DNA of 48,747 nt from a virus. This document shows, piece after piece, positions 9,401-18,665 of this stretch. The stretch covers positions 1-48,747 of IMG/VR virus record IMGVR_UViG_3300044712_001199, one strand, 5' to 3'. The position numbers and the translations under genes were made by a program. The notes under the pieces are model-generated. The model saw only the letters and a program-made list of their open reading frames with translations, ran no database searches and had not been told where the DNA came from. Every line of letters begins with the position of its first letter. The first letter of the stretch is position 1.

Positions 9401-12400
9401 AGCCAAAGCAGCCCGAAACCTGAAAGCAATGGAACAAGCCAAGCAGAGAACAGGCCAGTCTCACCCGAAAGAGAAAAAATCGAATCCGAAATAACTCAGG
9501 TTAAGTCCGATTTAAAGAAGGCAAAATCCCTTGCCACAAAAGCATCATCCCTTTACAATAAGTTAAAGAAATCGCCTGAATTTGGCGGAAAAGGTCAAAT
9601 ATCCCAAGACGGAACAGTTGCGGGAAGTGAAGCTATTGATTTTGGTAATGATGCAATTTTAAACGGTGCGAAGAAAAAAGTAACCGAAGCTAATCAGGCT
9701 GTTTCTGAACTCGAAAAGAAACATGCCAAACTTGAAGATTCCCTTGTAAATGTAGTGCATAATCAACAGGAATTGTTTGTTTCTCCCCTCACCGACCTTA
9801 TTGACCAATCTAAAAAGAAATCAAATACTGTTGACTCTCAACTCAAAGGTCAAGACATTAACCTCAATCCAACAGAAGGTCAAAAAGAAGCCGGAAATTA
9901 CGCTAAAGGCCATGTAGTAGTTCGGGGAATGAATATTACCATTGAAAATCCAATTGGTTCAGTCCGAAAAGGTATAGACGAAGATGGTAAAGCATGGGAA
10001 CACACCATGAAATCCCATTATGGCTACTTCAAGCAAACCGAAGGAAAGGACGGTGACCATATTGACACATTCATTGGCCCTAATCCCGAAAGTGAAAAAG
10101 TATTTGTAGCTGACCAAATCAATCCAAGTACCGGAAATTTCGATGAAAGTAAGGTGATGATTGGTTATAACACCGTTGAAGAGGCACATCAAGCCTATTC
10201 CGAGAATTACGACAAGGATTGGAATGGGTTAAAGTCCATCACGGAGGTTGGTATAGTTCCTTTCAAAGAATGGCTAAATGACGGCAAAAAACAGCACAAA
10301 CCCTTTGCGGAGTACAAAGAGACTCCTGACCCAACAATAATTGTTCCACTTAACACCCAACCCAATGAAAGCGAAAAAGTGCAAGCCGAAGGTGGTAAAA
10401 CCGCCAAAGAAGAAGTAAAATCTGAACAACCAAGTGTTGAAACAGTTAAGAAACCGTCTTTGGAAACGGAGGCGGTTTCAGTTTCTCCCCTTGAATCACT
10501 TATCGCTACCTCTCAAAAGAAAACAAGTGTAAAAGTTACTTCTCAGGCCGCAAAAGTCTTTGAACCCGGCACAAAAGTCAACACAAAGTTCTTAGGTCAA
10601 CCACTTAGGGCGACCGTACTTGATTCCCCAAGAATATCCGAAGGAAAACTGAAAGTTAAGTCAAGTGATGGAGTTATCTATACCGTGAAGGTGAGTGATA
10701 CAAGCGTGGCTGAATCAAGATATTCAATGTTGGATGATATGATTTCTCCTTTCCTTGATTTAGTTCAGGGGAAACAGTCTCAAAAAGCAATTGCAAGAGC
10801 GATTCTTTCAATATCAAAGACCAAACAAAAAATTCTTTTCCTAAATAAAGAGGATGCCGCTAATAATATGGTACAAAATGGAGTTAGTCCGGCAGACGCA
10901 AAAGAAACACGGATAAAAAATTATCAGGCAGTTCAGATAAAAGGAAGAATTTATATAAAGCCCGAAATTACTGACCCAAGAGAAGTTGGACGACTTATTA
11001 TACATGAATTAATACATGGTAAAATAGAGTCACAATTTCCCAACCTATTAGATAGGAAAGCGTACTGCGAAGATATTTATCTTGCGTTGGGTAAAAACGA
11101 GATTGAATCCGTTGTTCCGGAAGGATATTGGTCTGACCCAATACGGATTCAAGGAGAAGAATACTTCTCTCATAAAGTCGAACAAATAATAGAAAGATTA
11201 CTTTTTAGTCCACAAAAATCTGCCGAACAGATATTTGACGAAATATTGTCAACAGTTCCAGATAATTCAATTAAAAACGCTATCTTAGAAACAGTAAATC
11301 AAACCATTGAACTTAATAAATTAAGAGATGTTATCAACACCCATATTACAGGAAATAGTGTTAGTAAACAAAAGCGATCTATCACCAAAGGAGAAACAGT
11401 TAGTAATAGACTGTCTGAACCAAGACACTCCGTGGACCCCAGAAGCGGAGGAACTTCTGAACAAGGTCTACGATACGGTGGGAAAAGAACCCCTATTCAA
11501 CAGGTAACCCATGCCTACGACATACTTAATCCGGGAGATAAAACGGTATCTGAGGGTACTAAAAAGATTGGCAACAAGAAAGAAAAGCCAGCCAACAATT
11601 GGATTTCCCAACGGCAGGAAGTACCGGAAATGGGACAAGTTCATGGAAACCCCGTACATGAAGGCGAAAATGGAAGAAGAAATGGCAATTCCATACCAAA
11701 AGAGAGTAAGAAATCCGCTCCCCCAGCAATTAAAATAGATGGAGTTGACCAACCCACTCACGCCTTAGATATTCTCAACGGAACAGCAATGTTCTCCCGT
11801 GATGCGAAACCCCTGACAGTTGAAGAAAAAAGGGCACAGCAAAAAGCCGAGATCACAGAAATTGAATGGGTAAAGACTGCTGGAGAAAGACTCAGAAGAG
11901 GCATGCAGGATGCGGAACTCTCCGCAAAGTTAATGCAGGAATTTATTGAAAAGGCCACAGGGGAGAAATTACCAAGCCACATGGACGGTTACAAGTCCCA
12001 AAACCTTGAATCTTCCAAAAATGCCTATGCCATAAAGCAACTTGAAGAGACTATTGTAAAACCTTTAGTCCGGGCGCAGCTTGACCTAAAAAATAACTAC
12101 AAGGTTTCCGATGAAGAAATTGCCGACTATGTTATGGCCTCCCATGCACCGGAACGGAACTTAACAGAACGAGCAAAACGGGTTAATGCAGATTATAGCA
12201 AGGTAGAAAACTCAGTAGGCACAACAGAACAGGTGGTCAATTTAATGGATGACCTGAAAGCCCAAAACAAATACAAGGAGCAAGTCACCAATATGTCTGC
12301 CGATGAGTTTAGGGCCTGGTACCTGGAAAAGAAAAAAGCCCAACTCGAAAAGAAATATGCCGAAAATGACTATGCTGGACTGACCGAATGGATGAATGAA

Positions 12401-15022
12401 GAAGTTGATAAAGGTCTTTATCACCCAAGCAACAGAGAGGAATCGCGAGAAAAATGGTCTGTTGACGAATTTGCCAACTTCAAAATCAAGCAGTTTGAGG
12501 ATAAAGTCACGGATAAAAAGCATCTGAAAGAACTTTGGCACCAGGTTAACCGGTTGACAAAATTTTCACTCGATGAAGATTTAAGAAGCGGAAGAATCAA
12601 TCAGCAGATGTACGATTTTTTACTCAACAGGTGGAAAAAATACGTGCCATTAAGAGGTTTTGAAAACATTACCGCCGGAGACGTATTCGACTACACAACT
12701 GGAGAAACTAACGGGATGATTCAGCCCATGAAAAGAATTGAGGGCCGCAGATCAAAAGCCGATGATCCGTTTGCCAACATGGTCAGTATGGCCCAATCCT
12801 CAATCATTCAGGGGAACAAAAACAGAACAGCACTGAGCGCACTGTATATGGTTCGTGCTTATCCACAATTTCAAGCGAAAAACGATAAGGCAAGTGGACT
12901 GTTTCGTTTGGCAAAAACCGTACTCAGAAAAGACACCGTAACGGGTAGTTGGTTTGAATATGACGAAAACGACGGAGTTGTTCCGCAGGAAGATTTTGAC
13001 AAAGGTCTCGCCAAGCGAGTTAGCGACCCTTCATCTTTCCTTTTGAGAAGGACAAATCTTCAAGACAAAGAAAGTCAGGTTGTGGCCGTTGAGGACGGAG
13101 TACGAAAAGTAATGTATTTCGCAGACCCGGACGTTGCCCGGTCTTATAAAGGAATCAATAAGGAAAGCACCGAGAAAGTTGTTAAGGCTTACACAGCAGT
13201 TATAGGGAAACCCACAAGGATAATTACCCGGCTCTGGACAACATACAGCCCAAAATTCATCCTGAGCAACACTCCGGTTGACTTACTGTTCTCTGAGTTT
13301 AATCACATGATTAACAGCAACGGAAACTTCATCGGTTTCAATCAGGCGCTTCCCGGATCCGCAAAAGTCCTTTCTAAATATGTTTGGGGTGGTAGGGAAT
13401 CGCTTAAACCCGAATACGACTCCAATGGTGTCCCGACAAATATGGATGGATTCATGGTGGAGTTTTTGGAGAATGGAGCAGAAACCGGATTTTCACACCA
13501 AATGAGCATAGCACAACACAGAATAGCAATCAACAAGTTGCAAAAAGAGTTAAGTGGAGATGCCCTGTATGCGCCTAAAAAAGTTCTCGATGTTGTAATT
13601 GACCAAATTCAGCACACGGCAGAACTTTCAGAAGGACTTTCAAGACTTTCAACTTATGTCGCCTCGAGAAAATCTGGAAAGACAAAACAACAGTCCGCTT
13701 TTGATGCCCACGAGATAACTGTGAACTTTACCAAGTCCGGTAAATATACCTCTGTATTCAGTCCTTTGTACGGATTCTTTAATGTAGGGTTTCAGTCTTT
13801 AAAGACCGGAGCAACACTGATTAATCAAAATAAAGGTAAAGGAATAGCAGCTTTGGCCGCACTGGTTGCACTCGGTTATGCAACGGCGGCGGTACTCTCA
13901 GCCACAGGGCCGGAAGATGACAAAGACAAGTCACTCTATTACTCGCTTTCGGACTATGACAGGTTCAATAAATTCATAATTCGTAACGGAAAAGGATTTA
14001 TCGTCATTACAGTTCCTCACTTTTTCAGGGCTTTCTACGCTTTGGGGGTAGGCATTCACGACATAACATCCGGCCACAAAAATATGATGGACGGTGTTTT
14101 GGATGTTTCGGGGAATATGCTTTCCACCCTCTCACCCATAAATATGCAAGGATCAGGATTCACTAAAGATGGAGCGAGCGCAAGGTTTGTTGTTCCGACC
14201 GCACTACAACCCGTTTTAGACCTAAAAACCAATAGTGATGCTTTCGGTTCAAAAGTATATAAAGAGCCTTTCCTTCCGGCCATGAACGGTGTTGATCCGG
14301 CTTATACAATGTCCATGCCTTATGTGAACCCCACTTTAAAAGAGGCATCCCGTAAATGGAACAACCTATGGGGTGGTGACGACAACAGATCAATGGAAAT
14401 GGTTGTCAATCCCAAAACGCAGGAATGGGAACACAACAAACTTAAGGGTATGATAGACTGGAACCCCTCTCAGGTTGAACACGTTTTTGAATATATGGGT
14501 GGCGGTGCGGCGAGATCATTCAACGAGCTTGCCAAAACAGTAAACTACCTGATTGATAAAAGTAACGGAAAGGATGTTCCACTTGAACCAAGAAGTACTC
14601 CAGTTTTAAGCACCTTCTATCGGGAGCCAAAATCGGTAAATGATATTTCTAAAAGCTACAACCTTCTTAAAAGCAGGATGCAAACACAGGATTTCATGAC
14701 CGCAAAGGCTAAAGAAGAAATGATTACCAATAAAAATTCAAGTCCTTTCATTAAGGAAATGAGCAATATCTACACACGAAGAAGGATGGCTGCGTACGAC
14801 ATAGCCGAAAAACAGTTGGATGCCCTTAACAAGTCATTCAAGTACGATCCTTCCATGAAAAATGCAGAAATGATGGATAGGGTCAACCAGATTAAAAAAA
14901 CAGCAGTGGATGAAGTTTTGAAGATCGACAAAAATCTTGAAGAACTCTATAAAACCGGATCAAACGAAGATACCCGTAATAAATCTTCTGCCGATAACCT
15001 ATTAAAATACCTTCATAAATAA
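6407..15022 (+). CDS. Giant polyvalent protein: InPase-like, HExxH peptidase and LPD38-like regions
   Basis: At 2871 residues this takes up 18% of the window. Residues 5-68 hold two ~33-residue repeats (..YDIPSDEANDFVKEFP.. and ..LDIPKEEVADFVKDIP..). Residues about 860-930 are charged and helical. Residues about 1160-1300 match the InPase (inorganic pyrophosphatase-like) domain of polyvalent proteins: NYAKGHVVVRGM, SHYGYFKQTEGKDGDHID, then a VGIVPFKEW ending. HELIH at 1533-1537 is an HExxH zinc peptidase motif. About 1830-2760 resemble the LPD38-type C-terminal region, with YVPLRGF near 2080 and two hydrophobic stretches at about 2478-2502 and 2525-2550. Polyvalent proteins of phages are thought to enter the cell with the DNA and counter host defences. 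Its place between ejection-type genes and the portal fits packaging in the capsid. Confidence 0.75.
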   Translation: MADPQFIRSFKDADGKTYDIPSDEANDFVKEFPKAQEIHSFVVGKDTLDIPKEEVADFVKDIPEAKPLQNYDLGQPVPVQPKPLIAEPETGKDTKPDHGYLMSNILQGITSTEKWIYDLPKLLYKTAALPFEGLANVTGFEALRPPSTEQINKGYEKIPGVGNISKMLGDYSDYLQNNIEADPDAKKNVIDTFTNGIRNGDIKEIGTGFKLLGGQLLQSLPSTILAGAAGMKAVDTGLKMTPYLKELAKSYAPLTAVFAEGKLDEIEKNAPDLPNAEKLTIAWANGFFENLFERELGAGAVAQSLAGIIKNAGKEEGAKIVKQGFKKTFAEMLTDKPWMAPFGEMFEEMGTQISENAFDKYFGYRPEMSLMDGVATAGLAGLTMGGAFGGVISGTKYGVEKVNQAAYNKRKSDLINQAGTHIDENVIPLIKHDTSDQIIEVNHKGKGWFVVSGDVNDPSSMLILANKENPQERITPSRAEIDTKDILYIPTSEFRDSQLQDLKDQFAEIEAKKKQKVQQEDHAASFTLNDPVTMPDGRTGKIIRIEGRDQFFVVPDENEGREVNPMLFSPAELTKIQPPTDQSTIEPVTDQQNEQPSNTNPVETKPKEQLINIGTQAEPQNTRLITDPDGIKRVDAKFDDQASANKAAEIIRTKGKVSANYDVTVDRVELNPDDEFTDVIYTVTLRPKVAVSSQISPNSEQIGNNLESKVSETAVTPTVEVTQEQAPKTSTPVEPENGNILNSQIANVSENVNNNLIQTENVSEIKPQETNIETITETIPTESLQKSSTQKVKKEKSAPKIQTEAYNTETHPRDVRAIVLKHFIGGGKINKSALQELFGKKNSTNRDAAVEAERKPRFTWVSDSEGSSIAQIAHSLWEEHGLDSEGNTIEGMSDQDFRNEIEDVIKSYSSPVQMAKDLLSVNKAKESQYTDEQILEMEKLGITNEPLSEEDAIFVNSAPQDDAEYINALNEYYGLSAEDQTALNNLYHESYTGTENGVSQSSPKPESNGTSQAENRPVSPEREKIESEITQVKSDLKKAKSLATKASSLYNKLKKSPEFGGKGQISQDGTVAGSEAIDFGNDAILNGAKKKVTEANQAVSELEKKHAKLEDSLVNVVHNQQELFVSPLTDLIDQSKKKSNTVDSQLKGQDINLNPTEGQKEAGNYAKGHVVVRGMNITIENPIGSVRKGIDEDGKAWEHTMKSHYGYFKQTEGKDGDHIDTFIGPNPESEKVFVADQINPSTGNFDESKVMIGYNTVEEAHQAYSENYDKDWNGLKSITEVGIVPFKEWLNDGKKQHKPFAEYKETPDPTIIVPLNTQPNESEKVQAEGGKTAKEEVKSEQPSVETVKKPSLETEAVSVSPLESLIATSQKKTSVKVTSQAAKVFEPGTKVNTKFLGQPLRATVLDSPRISEGKLKVKSSDGVIYTVKVSDTSVAESRYSMLDDMISPFLDLVQGKQSQKAIARAILSISKTKQKILFLNKEDAANNMVQNGVSPADAKETRIKNYQAVQIKGRIYIKPEITDPREVGRLIIHELIHGKIESQFPNLLDRKAYCEDIYLALGKNEIESVVPEGYWSDPIRIQGEEYFSHKVEQIIERLLFSPQKSAEQIFDEILSTVPDNSIKNAILETVNQTIELNKLRDVINTHITGNSVSKQKRSITKGETVSNRLSEPRHSVDPRSGGTSEQGLRYGGKRTPIQQVTHAYDILNPGDKTVSEGTKKIGNKKEKPANNWISQRQEVPEMGQVHGNPVHEGENGRRNGNSIPKESKKSAPPAIKIDGVDQPTHALDILNGTAMFSRDAKPLTVEEKRAQQKAEITEIEWVKTAGERLRRGMQDAELSAKLMQEFIEKATGEKLPSHMDGYKSQNLESSKNAYAIKQLEETIVKPLVRAQLDLKNNYKVSDEEIADYVMASHAPERNLTERAKRVNADYSKVENSVGTTEQVVNLMDDLKAQNKYKEQVTNMSADEFRAWYLEKKKAQLEKKYAENDYAGLTEWMNEEVDKGLYHPSNREESREKWSVDEFANFKIKQFEDKVTDKKHLKELWHQVNRLTKFSLDEDLRSGRINQQMYDFLLNRWKKYVPLRGFENITAGDVFDYTTGETNGMIQPMKRIEGRRSKADDPFANMVSMAQSSIIQGNKNRTALSALYMVRAYPQFQAKNDKASGLFRLAKTVLRKDTVTGSWFEYDENDGVVPQEDFDKGLAKRVSDPSSFLLRRTNLQDKESQVVAVEDGVRKVMYFADPDVARSYKGINKESTEKVVKAYTAVIGKPTRIITRLWTTYSPKFILSNTPVDLLFSEFNHMINSNGNFIGFNQALPGSAKVLSKYVWGGRESLKPEYDSNGVPTNMDGFMVEFLENGAETGFSHQMSIAQHRIAINKLQKELSGDALYAPKKVLDVVIDQIQHTAELSEGLSRLSTYVASRKSGKTKQQSAFDAHEITVNFTKSGKYTSVFSPLYGFFNVGFQSLKTGATLINQNKGKGIAALAALVALGYATAAVLSATGPEDDKDKSLYYSLSDYDRFNKFIIRNGKGFIVITVPHFFRAFYALGVGIHDITSGHKNMMDGVLDVSGNMLSTLSPINMQGSGFTKDGASARFVVPTALQPVLDLKTNSDAFGSKVYKEPFLPAMNGVDPAYTMSMPYVNPTLKEASRKWNNLWGGDDNRSMEMVVNPKTQEWEHNKLKGMIDWNPSQVEHVFEYMGGGAARSFNELAKTVNYLIDKSNGKDVPLEPRSTPVLSTFYREPKSVNDISKSYNLLKSRMQTQDFMTAKAKEEMITNKNSSPFIKEMSNIYTRRRMAAYDIAEKQLDALNKSFKYDPSMKNAEMMDRVNQIKKTAVDEVLKIDKNLEELYKTGSNEDTRNKSSADNLLKYLHK

Positions 15023-15027
15023 ACGCC

Positions 15028-16965
15028 ATGACAGACTTTGCTATTAAAACCGACTACCGGAAATTCAACAAAACCTCTTTAGGTATTGAAGATACTCCAC
15101 CGGAACCACAGATACTTCCCTTGGATCAAAATGTTCAGTTGGGAGAAGAGCTGATTCAGAAAGCATGGCGATACTATTCTGCCATGCAAGACTTCCGCAC
15201 AAGAAGGAAGCGGGCCAGAATGTACCTTCGAGGAGACCAATGGGGAGAACCTGTAATTGTCAACGGCAAGCAAATGACCGAAGGAGAATACATAACCCTT
15301 CAGGGAAAGACTCCATTGAAAAATAATAAACTCCAGCAGATCCGCAAAAATGTCATCGGCCAGTGGCGGGGTAACGAAAGTAAACCTGTGGTGCAAGCCA
15401 TTCAAAAAAGGGATGCCTTTGCCGAAGAAATGCTCACCAATGCTATCTACAAGGTTTACGACATAAACAACATCGCAGAACTCGACACAAGGGCCTTTGA
15501 TGAATTTACCTTGTCGGGTGCAATTGTCTGTAAGGTCACCTATGAATACTGTAAAGAGCGCAACCACAACGAGATTTACAACGGACTTATCAACGTAAAC
15601 CGATGGTTTCAGGATACCGATGTTGAAGATGTACGGATGCACGGACTGAAATTCTGTGGTCACTTCATGGATTTGGAGCGTGACCAGGTTATTTCTGCCT
15701 TTGCCAAAACCCAGGAAGATATTGACAGGATAGAAGCGATTTACACGAATAAAAACATGGATTCCCAGCCTAATAGCAGGGCCTTTTCTTCGGCAGCTGT
15801 GGACAACATTTCTTTTCTCACCGCTAACGATGCCAGTAAATGCAGGGTATTTGAGATTTGGCAGGAAAAGTTAATTCCCGTACTTCATTGTCACGACACC
15901 CTCACAGGTAAGAAAATCAGCACCCGCCGCCCAAAAGAAGAAATTGATGAAGTGAACAGAAAAAGGATGGCCGAAGCTATTGCTCAAGGTGTGCCGCCGG
16001 AGGCCGTCCCGATAGTCTATTACGAAAAGGCTTTTGAACAAGTTTGGGAGTGTTACTTTGTTTCACCTTACGGACATATTCTCTATCAGGGAGAAACACC
16101 ATATACCCACGAATCCCACCCTTTCATCGTTTTGATGTACCCATTAATTGACGGTGAAGTTTGGGGTATGTATGAAGATATTATCGACCAACAACGGTAT
16201 ATCAACCGAATGATTATCCTGTATGACTTCATCATTTCAGCCTCAGCTAAAGGGGTTTTAATTGTGGATGAAGCAAGTATAGCAGACGATTTTGATTTGG
16301 ACGCAATTGCTGAAGAGTGGGTAAAATACAATGGCGTTATCAAAATGAAGTTAAAGGCTGGTGCGGTTGCTCCAAAACAGGTGTCGGCCAACTCAACCAA
16401 TGTAGGACTTCAGGAAATGATCGCGCTTCAGATGCGTGACCTTCAGGAAATATCCGGCGTACACGGAGCATCGCAGGGAGCCGAAGCTAAGTCAGGAACA
16501 GCAGCTTCACTTTACGCTCAACAGGCACAGAACGCAGCTACTAACCTCAGAGACCTGTTTGAAACTTTTGTGAACAACTATAAGCAAGCAAGGGATACCA
16601 AGATAATGAAGTTGATCCTTCAATATTACAATGAACCTCGGTCAATTTCTTCATCCAAAGTCAGTGTACGGGCAGGACAAACAGATATGTTCGACCCTGA
16701 CGTTATCCGTGACATGGAATTTGATTTGCATATTACCCAAAGCTCCGACACCCCTGTTTACCGTCAAATGATGGAGACAACGCTTGTCAGACTTTTGGAA
16801 TTACAGGCTATTGATGTTGAGTCGTATCTTGAAAACAGTTCTGTCCCATTTGCTCAGAATCTTTTGGAGTCAATTCAAAAGAAAAAAGCTGAGTTTGCTG
16901 CACAGCAACAAGCCCTTGCAGCAGCCAATCCGCAAGCAGTAGCACAACCCCAAGAAGCGCAGTAG
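15028..16965 (+). CDS. Portal protein
   Basis: 645 residues with the organisation of P22/crAss-type portals: a helical N-terminus (WRYYSAMQDFRTRRKRARMYLRGDQWG), a KNNKLQQIRKNVIGQWRG segment, the mixed wing region, and later YGHILYQGETPYTHESHPF followed by WGMYEDIIDQQRYINRM. The stem/crown helices are rich in Gln and Ala near the end (residues about 460-520 and 610-645). The portal forms the dodecameric ring at one capsid vertex through which DNA is packaged and ejected. It is the last gene of the plus block and ends just before a bidirectional terminator. Its separation from the terminase gene, which faces it on the other strand, is noteworthy but does not weaken the call. Confidence 0.85.
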   Translation: MTDFAIKTDYRKFNKTSLGIEDTPPEPQILPLDQNVQLGEELIQKAWRYYSAMQDFRTRRKRARMYLRGDQWGEPVIVNGKQMTEGEYITLQGKTPLKNNKLQQIRKNVIGQWRGNESKPVVQAIQKRDAFAEEMLTNAIYKVYDINNIAELDTRAFDEFTLSGAIVCKVTYEYCKERNHNEIYNGLINVNRWFQDTDVEDVRMHGLKFCGHFMDLERDQVISAFAKTQEDIDRIEAIYTNKNMDSQPNSRAFSSAAVDNISFLTANDASKCRVFEIWQEKLIPVLHCHDTLTGKKISTRRPKEEIDEVNRKRMAEAIAQGVPPEAVPIVYYEKAFEQVWECYFVSPYGHILYQGETPYTHESHPFIVLMYPLIDGEVWGMYEDIIDQQRYINRMIILYDFIISASAKGVLIVDEASIADDFDLDAIAEEWVKYNGVIKMKLKAGAVAPKQVSANSTNVGLQEMIALQMRDLQEISGVHGASQGAEAKSGTAASLYAQQAQNAATNLRDLFETFVNNYKQARDTKIMKLILQYYNEPRSISSSKVSVRAGQTDMFDPDVIRDMEFDLHITQSSDTPVYRQMMETTLVRLLELQAIDVESYLENSSVPFAQNLLESIQKKKAEFAAQQQALAAANPQAVAQPQEAQ

Positions 16966-17000
16966 TGGTTTTCATAGTTAGTTTAGTTAGTGGTTGAAGA

Positions 17001-17026
17001 AAAGCCGGGTATTTTAGCCCGGCTTT
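17001..17026. terminator. Bidirectional hairpin terminator between portal and minus-strand genes
   Basis: AAAGCCGGG (17001-17009) pairs perfectly with CCCGGCTTT (17018-17026) around an eight-base loop, and a T run follows on the plus strand (with A bases on the other side giving a T run on the minus strand). It lies 35 bases after the portal stop and just before the stop of the convergent minus-strand gene, so it can end both transcripts. Confidence 0.85.
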
Positions 17027-17032
17027 TTGAAT

Positions 17033-17284
17033 TTAATTAATCCAAGAATTTGTAATCCACTTATAAGCAGGTTTCTTAACCCACTTCATAACCATTTTTC
17101 CTGTTTTGGGATCTTTTACCCAAATAGAAGAACGGTTTATGGAGTCCATGTGCTTGCAGAAATTATCAAGAATTTCTTTGGTCTGGTCATTGAGTTGCGA
17201 CTTAGGAACACAAACAGTTTTATTTTGTCCACAAAATTTTACTCCCGGAATGGCTTTTCTTAATTCATTTTTTGTTGTAATCAT
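17033..17284 (-). CDS. Small basic protein of unknown function (83 aa)
   Basis: A polar, Lys-rich protein starting MITTKNELRKAIPGVKFCGQ, with the end rich in Trp and Lys (MKWVKKPAYKWITNSWIN). The coding frame is convincing because it directly follows the secreted protein gene at 17296-17910 with an 11-base gap and ends at the terminator. No family is recognised. It is the last gene of the terminase-led minus unit. Confidence 0.5.
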   Translation of the reverse strand: MITTKNELRKAIPGVKFCGQNKTVCVPKSQLNDQTKEILDNFCKHMDSINRSSIWVKDPKTGKMVMKWVKKPAYKWITNSWIN

Positions 17285-17295
17285 AGCTATCTGAT

Positions 17296-17910
17296 TTAGT
17301 TCGTTTCAATTATCCCCTCCTCCACCAACCATCTTTCCCAAAAATCATTCCAATTGGCTTTACGATTTTTAATGAGGCAGATTTTATCTCGATAAATTAT
17401 TTTAGGCTCATCTTTATTTGCATCACGCTGGTATGTAAGTGTACCTGAATACCCCCATGTGTTTCCAGATGAATCCACGGTGAAAAAAGGCCCCGAACTA
17501 CCCCATGAATTACTCATTAATTTATATTCTGCACAACTCTGCTTACTCCAAACTGTGTCTTTCGGTACTCGCTTGTAGGCAATAATCTGACCATTAACTT
17601 TTACCGGAATGCCTTTAGTATGGATTATTCCGACTTCCTTCACGGTATCAGCCACAAGTTTGTTGCAGTCTGCAAGATATTTCTCCCAAAAATATAATAT
17701 CGAATTTGTTGGTGGGGCGTTATAGTCCAAGTGAGTGATTGGAGTATTCCAGTCAAACTTTGGTGGATAAACATGAACGGTGTCGCCATTTTCTTTTGCC
17801 ATTATTACCTGACCTGTAATACCTTTTGCTTGGTCTACAAGTCCCAAGTAGGTATCCTGACTGAATCCCAATATTGGGATAAAAAGCATAATAAAAAGTA
17901 GTTTTTTCAT
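17296..17910 (-). CDS. Secreted or envelope protein with Sec signal peptide
   Basis: 204 residues beginning MKKLLFIMLFIPILGFSQ, a textbook Bacteroidetes Sec signal peptide with predicted cleavage after FSQ or nearby. The mature part has several Tyr/Trp-rich strands (NTWGYSGTLTYQRD) and three Cys residues after the signal. The product should enter the periplasm or outer surface of the host. No enzymatic motif is seen. Being part of the same unit as the terminase, it might be a superinfection-exclusion or envelope-modifying protein, which is speculation. Confidence 0.6.
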   Translation of the reverse strand: MKKLLFIMLFIPILGFSQDTYLGLVDQAKGITGQVIMAKENGDTVHVYPPKFDWNTPITHLDYNAPPTNSILYFWEKYLADCNKLVADTVKEVGIIHTKGIPVKVNGQIIAYKRVPKDTVWSKQSCAEYKLMSNSWGSSGPFFTVDSSGNTWGYSGTLTYQRDANKDEPKIIYRDKICLIKNRKANWNDFWERWLVEEGIIETN

Positions 17911-17934
17911 TTTGAATTTGTTTTTACTGGTTAT

Positions 17935-18252
17935 TTATCCGTGTGACTGAACAGGTTTCCGAGGACACAAATCACTGTTTTCATCACAACAGTGCAATAT
18001 TTTTTTGAAAATAACCCCGTTTGCCTCATATCGTGGACAGTCGATGTTATTTGGGTAACATACTTTCTTTGGATTTGGGCCTTCTTGCAAAAATCCTTCG
18101 GTTTCACTAAAGTCAGGTTCATCTATAGTCGAATCTGTGAGAAAGGTATGTATTACCATTGCGTCTGACACAAGTTTTTCAGCACCGCACTTGTCGGCAC
18201 TGCAATTGTATGCCATCCTTATGCAAAACTGCCTGAGTTTAATGTCTTTCAT
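17935..18252 (-). CDS. Cysteine-rich small protein of unknown function (105 aa)
   Basis: The protein starts MKDIKLRQFCIRM and carries eight Cys residues (C..C...C, KKVCYPNNIDCP, LHCCDENSDLCP) that could bind zinc or form disulfides. I chose the ATG at 18252 because it overlaps the stop of the dUTPase-like gene as ATGA; an in-frame ATG at 18264 adds four residues. No known family is recognised. Confidence 0.55.
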   Translation of the reverse strand: MKDIKLRQFCIRMAYNCSADKCGAEKLVSDAMVIHTFLTDSTIDEPDFSETEGFLQEGPNPKKVCYPNNIDCPRYEANGVIFKKILHCCDENSDLCPRKPVQSHG

Positions 18253-18662
18253 TCTTTCGGACATTTAACGATTTGAATAAACCCAATCATATCATTTTGG
18301 TCATATGGTGTTTCGTAGGAAGAGCCTTCGGTGAAGTGCGGAAGTTGACTTTTCCACATTTCAAGTTCAATCTCTGCTTTGTAGCCTGGGAGAATTACTT
18401 TTGGTGCATTGGCTGAAATAAGTCCTGTTTTGTGGATATTGTTGATTGGTGAAACAATTCCACAGTAGCCGGGCTGAATATCCAAGCCTATGCCTGTTTG
18501 CAGCTTCAACAAGCCAATAGAATTGGGAGCGCATGACTTTATCCCTCTGCGGTAGATAATGACCGTAGAGCCGTTTTCTACGTCAAATTTGGAGTCATTG
18601 TGAAGAACTCTAACCATGAATGGTTTTTTCTTCTTTAGGAATTTGGGTAAGGTGAATTTCAT
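18249..18662 (-). CDS. dUTPase-fold protein with altered catalytic motifs
   Basis: 137 residues with the trimeric dUTPase layout: a strand-rich N-terminal part, GLLKLQTGIGLDIQPGYCG at 50-68 (IPxGYxG-type turn), SPINNIHKTGL at 71-81 where family members have the motif 2 PRSxxA, APKVILPGYKAEIEL at 86-100 where motif 3 GVIDxDYRGE is expected, and DQNDMIGFIQIV at 121-132 as motif 4. The motif 3 Asp is replaced by the LP of VILPGY, the motif 2 Arg-Ser is replaced by Ile-Asn, and there is no Gly-rich motif 5. It is therefore likely to keep the fold but not ordinary dUTP hydrolysis; a nucleotide-sensing or regulatory role is possible. Confidence 0.65.
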   Translation of the reverse strand: MKFTLPKFLKKKKPFMVRVLHNDSKFDVENGSTVIIYRRGIKSCAPNSIGLLKLQTGIGLDIQPGYCGIVSPINNIHKTGLISANAPKVILPGYKAEIELEMWKSQLPHFTEGSSYETPYDQNDMIGFIQIVKCPKE

Positions 18663-18665
18663 AGT

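Noticed and set aside
15079-15663. 194-codon minus-strand ORF opposite the portal
   Set aside because: Antisense to well-supported portal codons, with no start context or partner.
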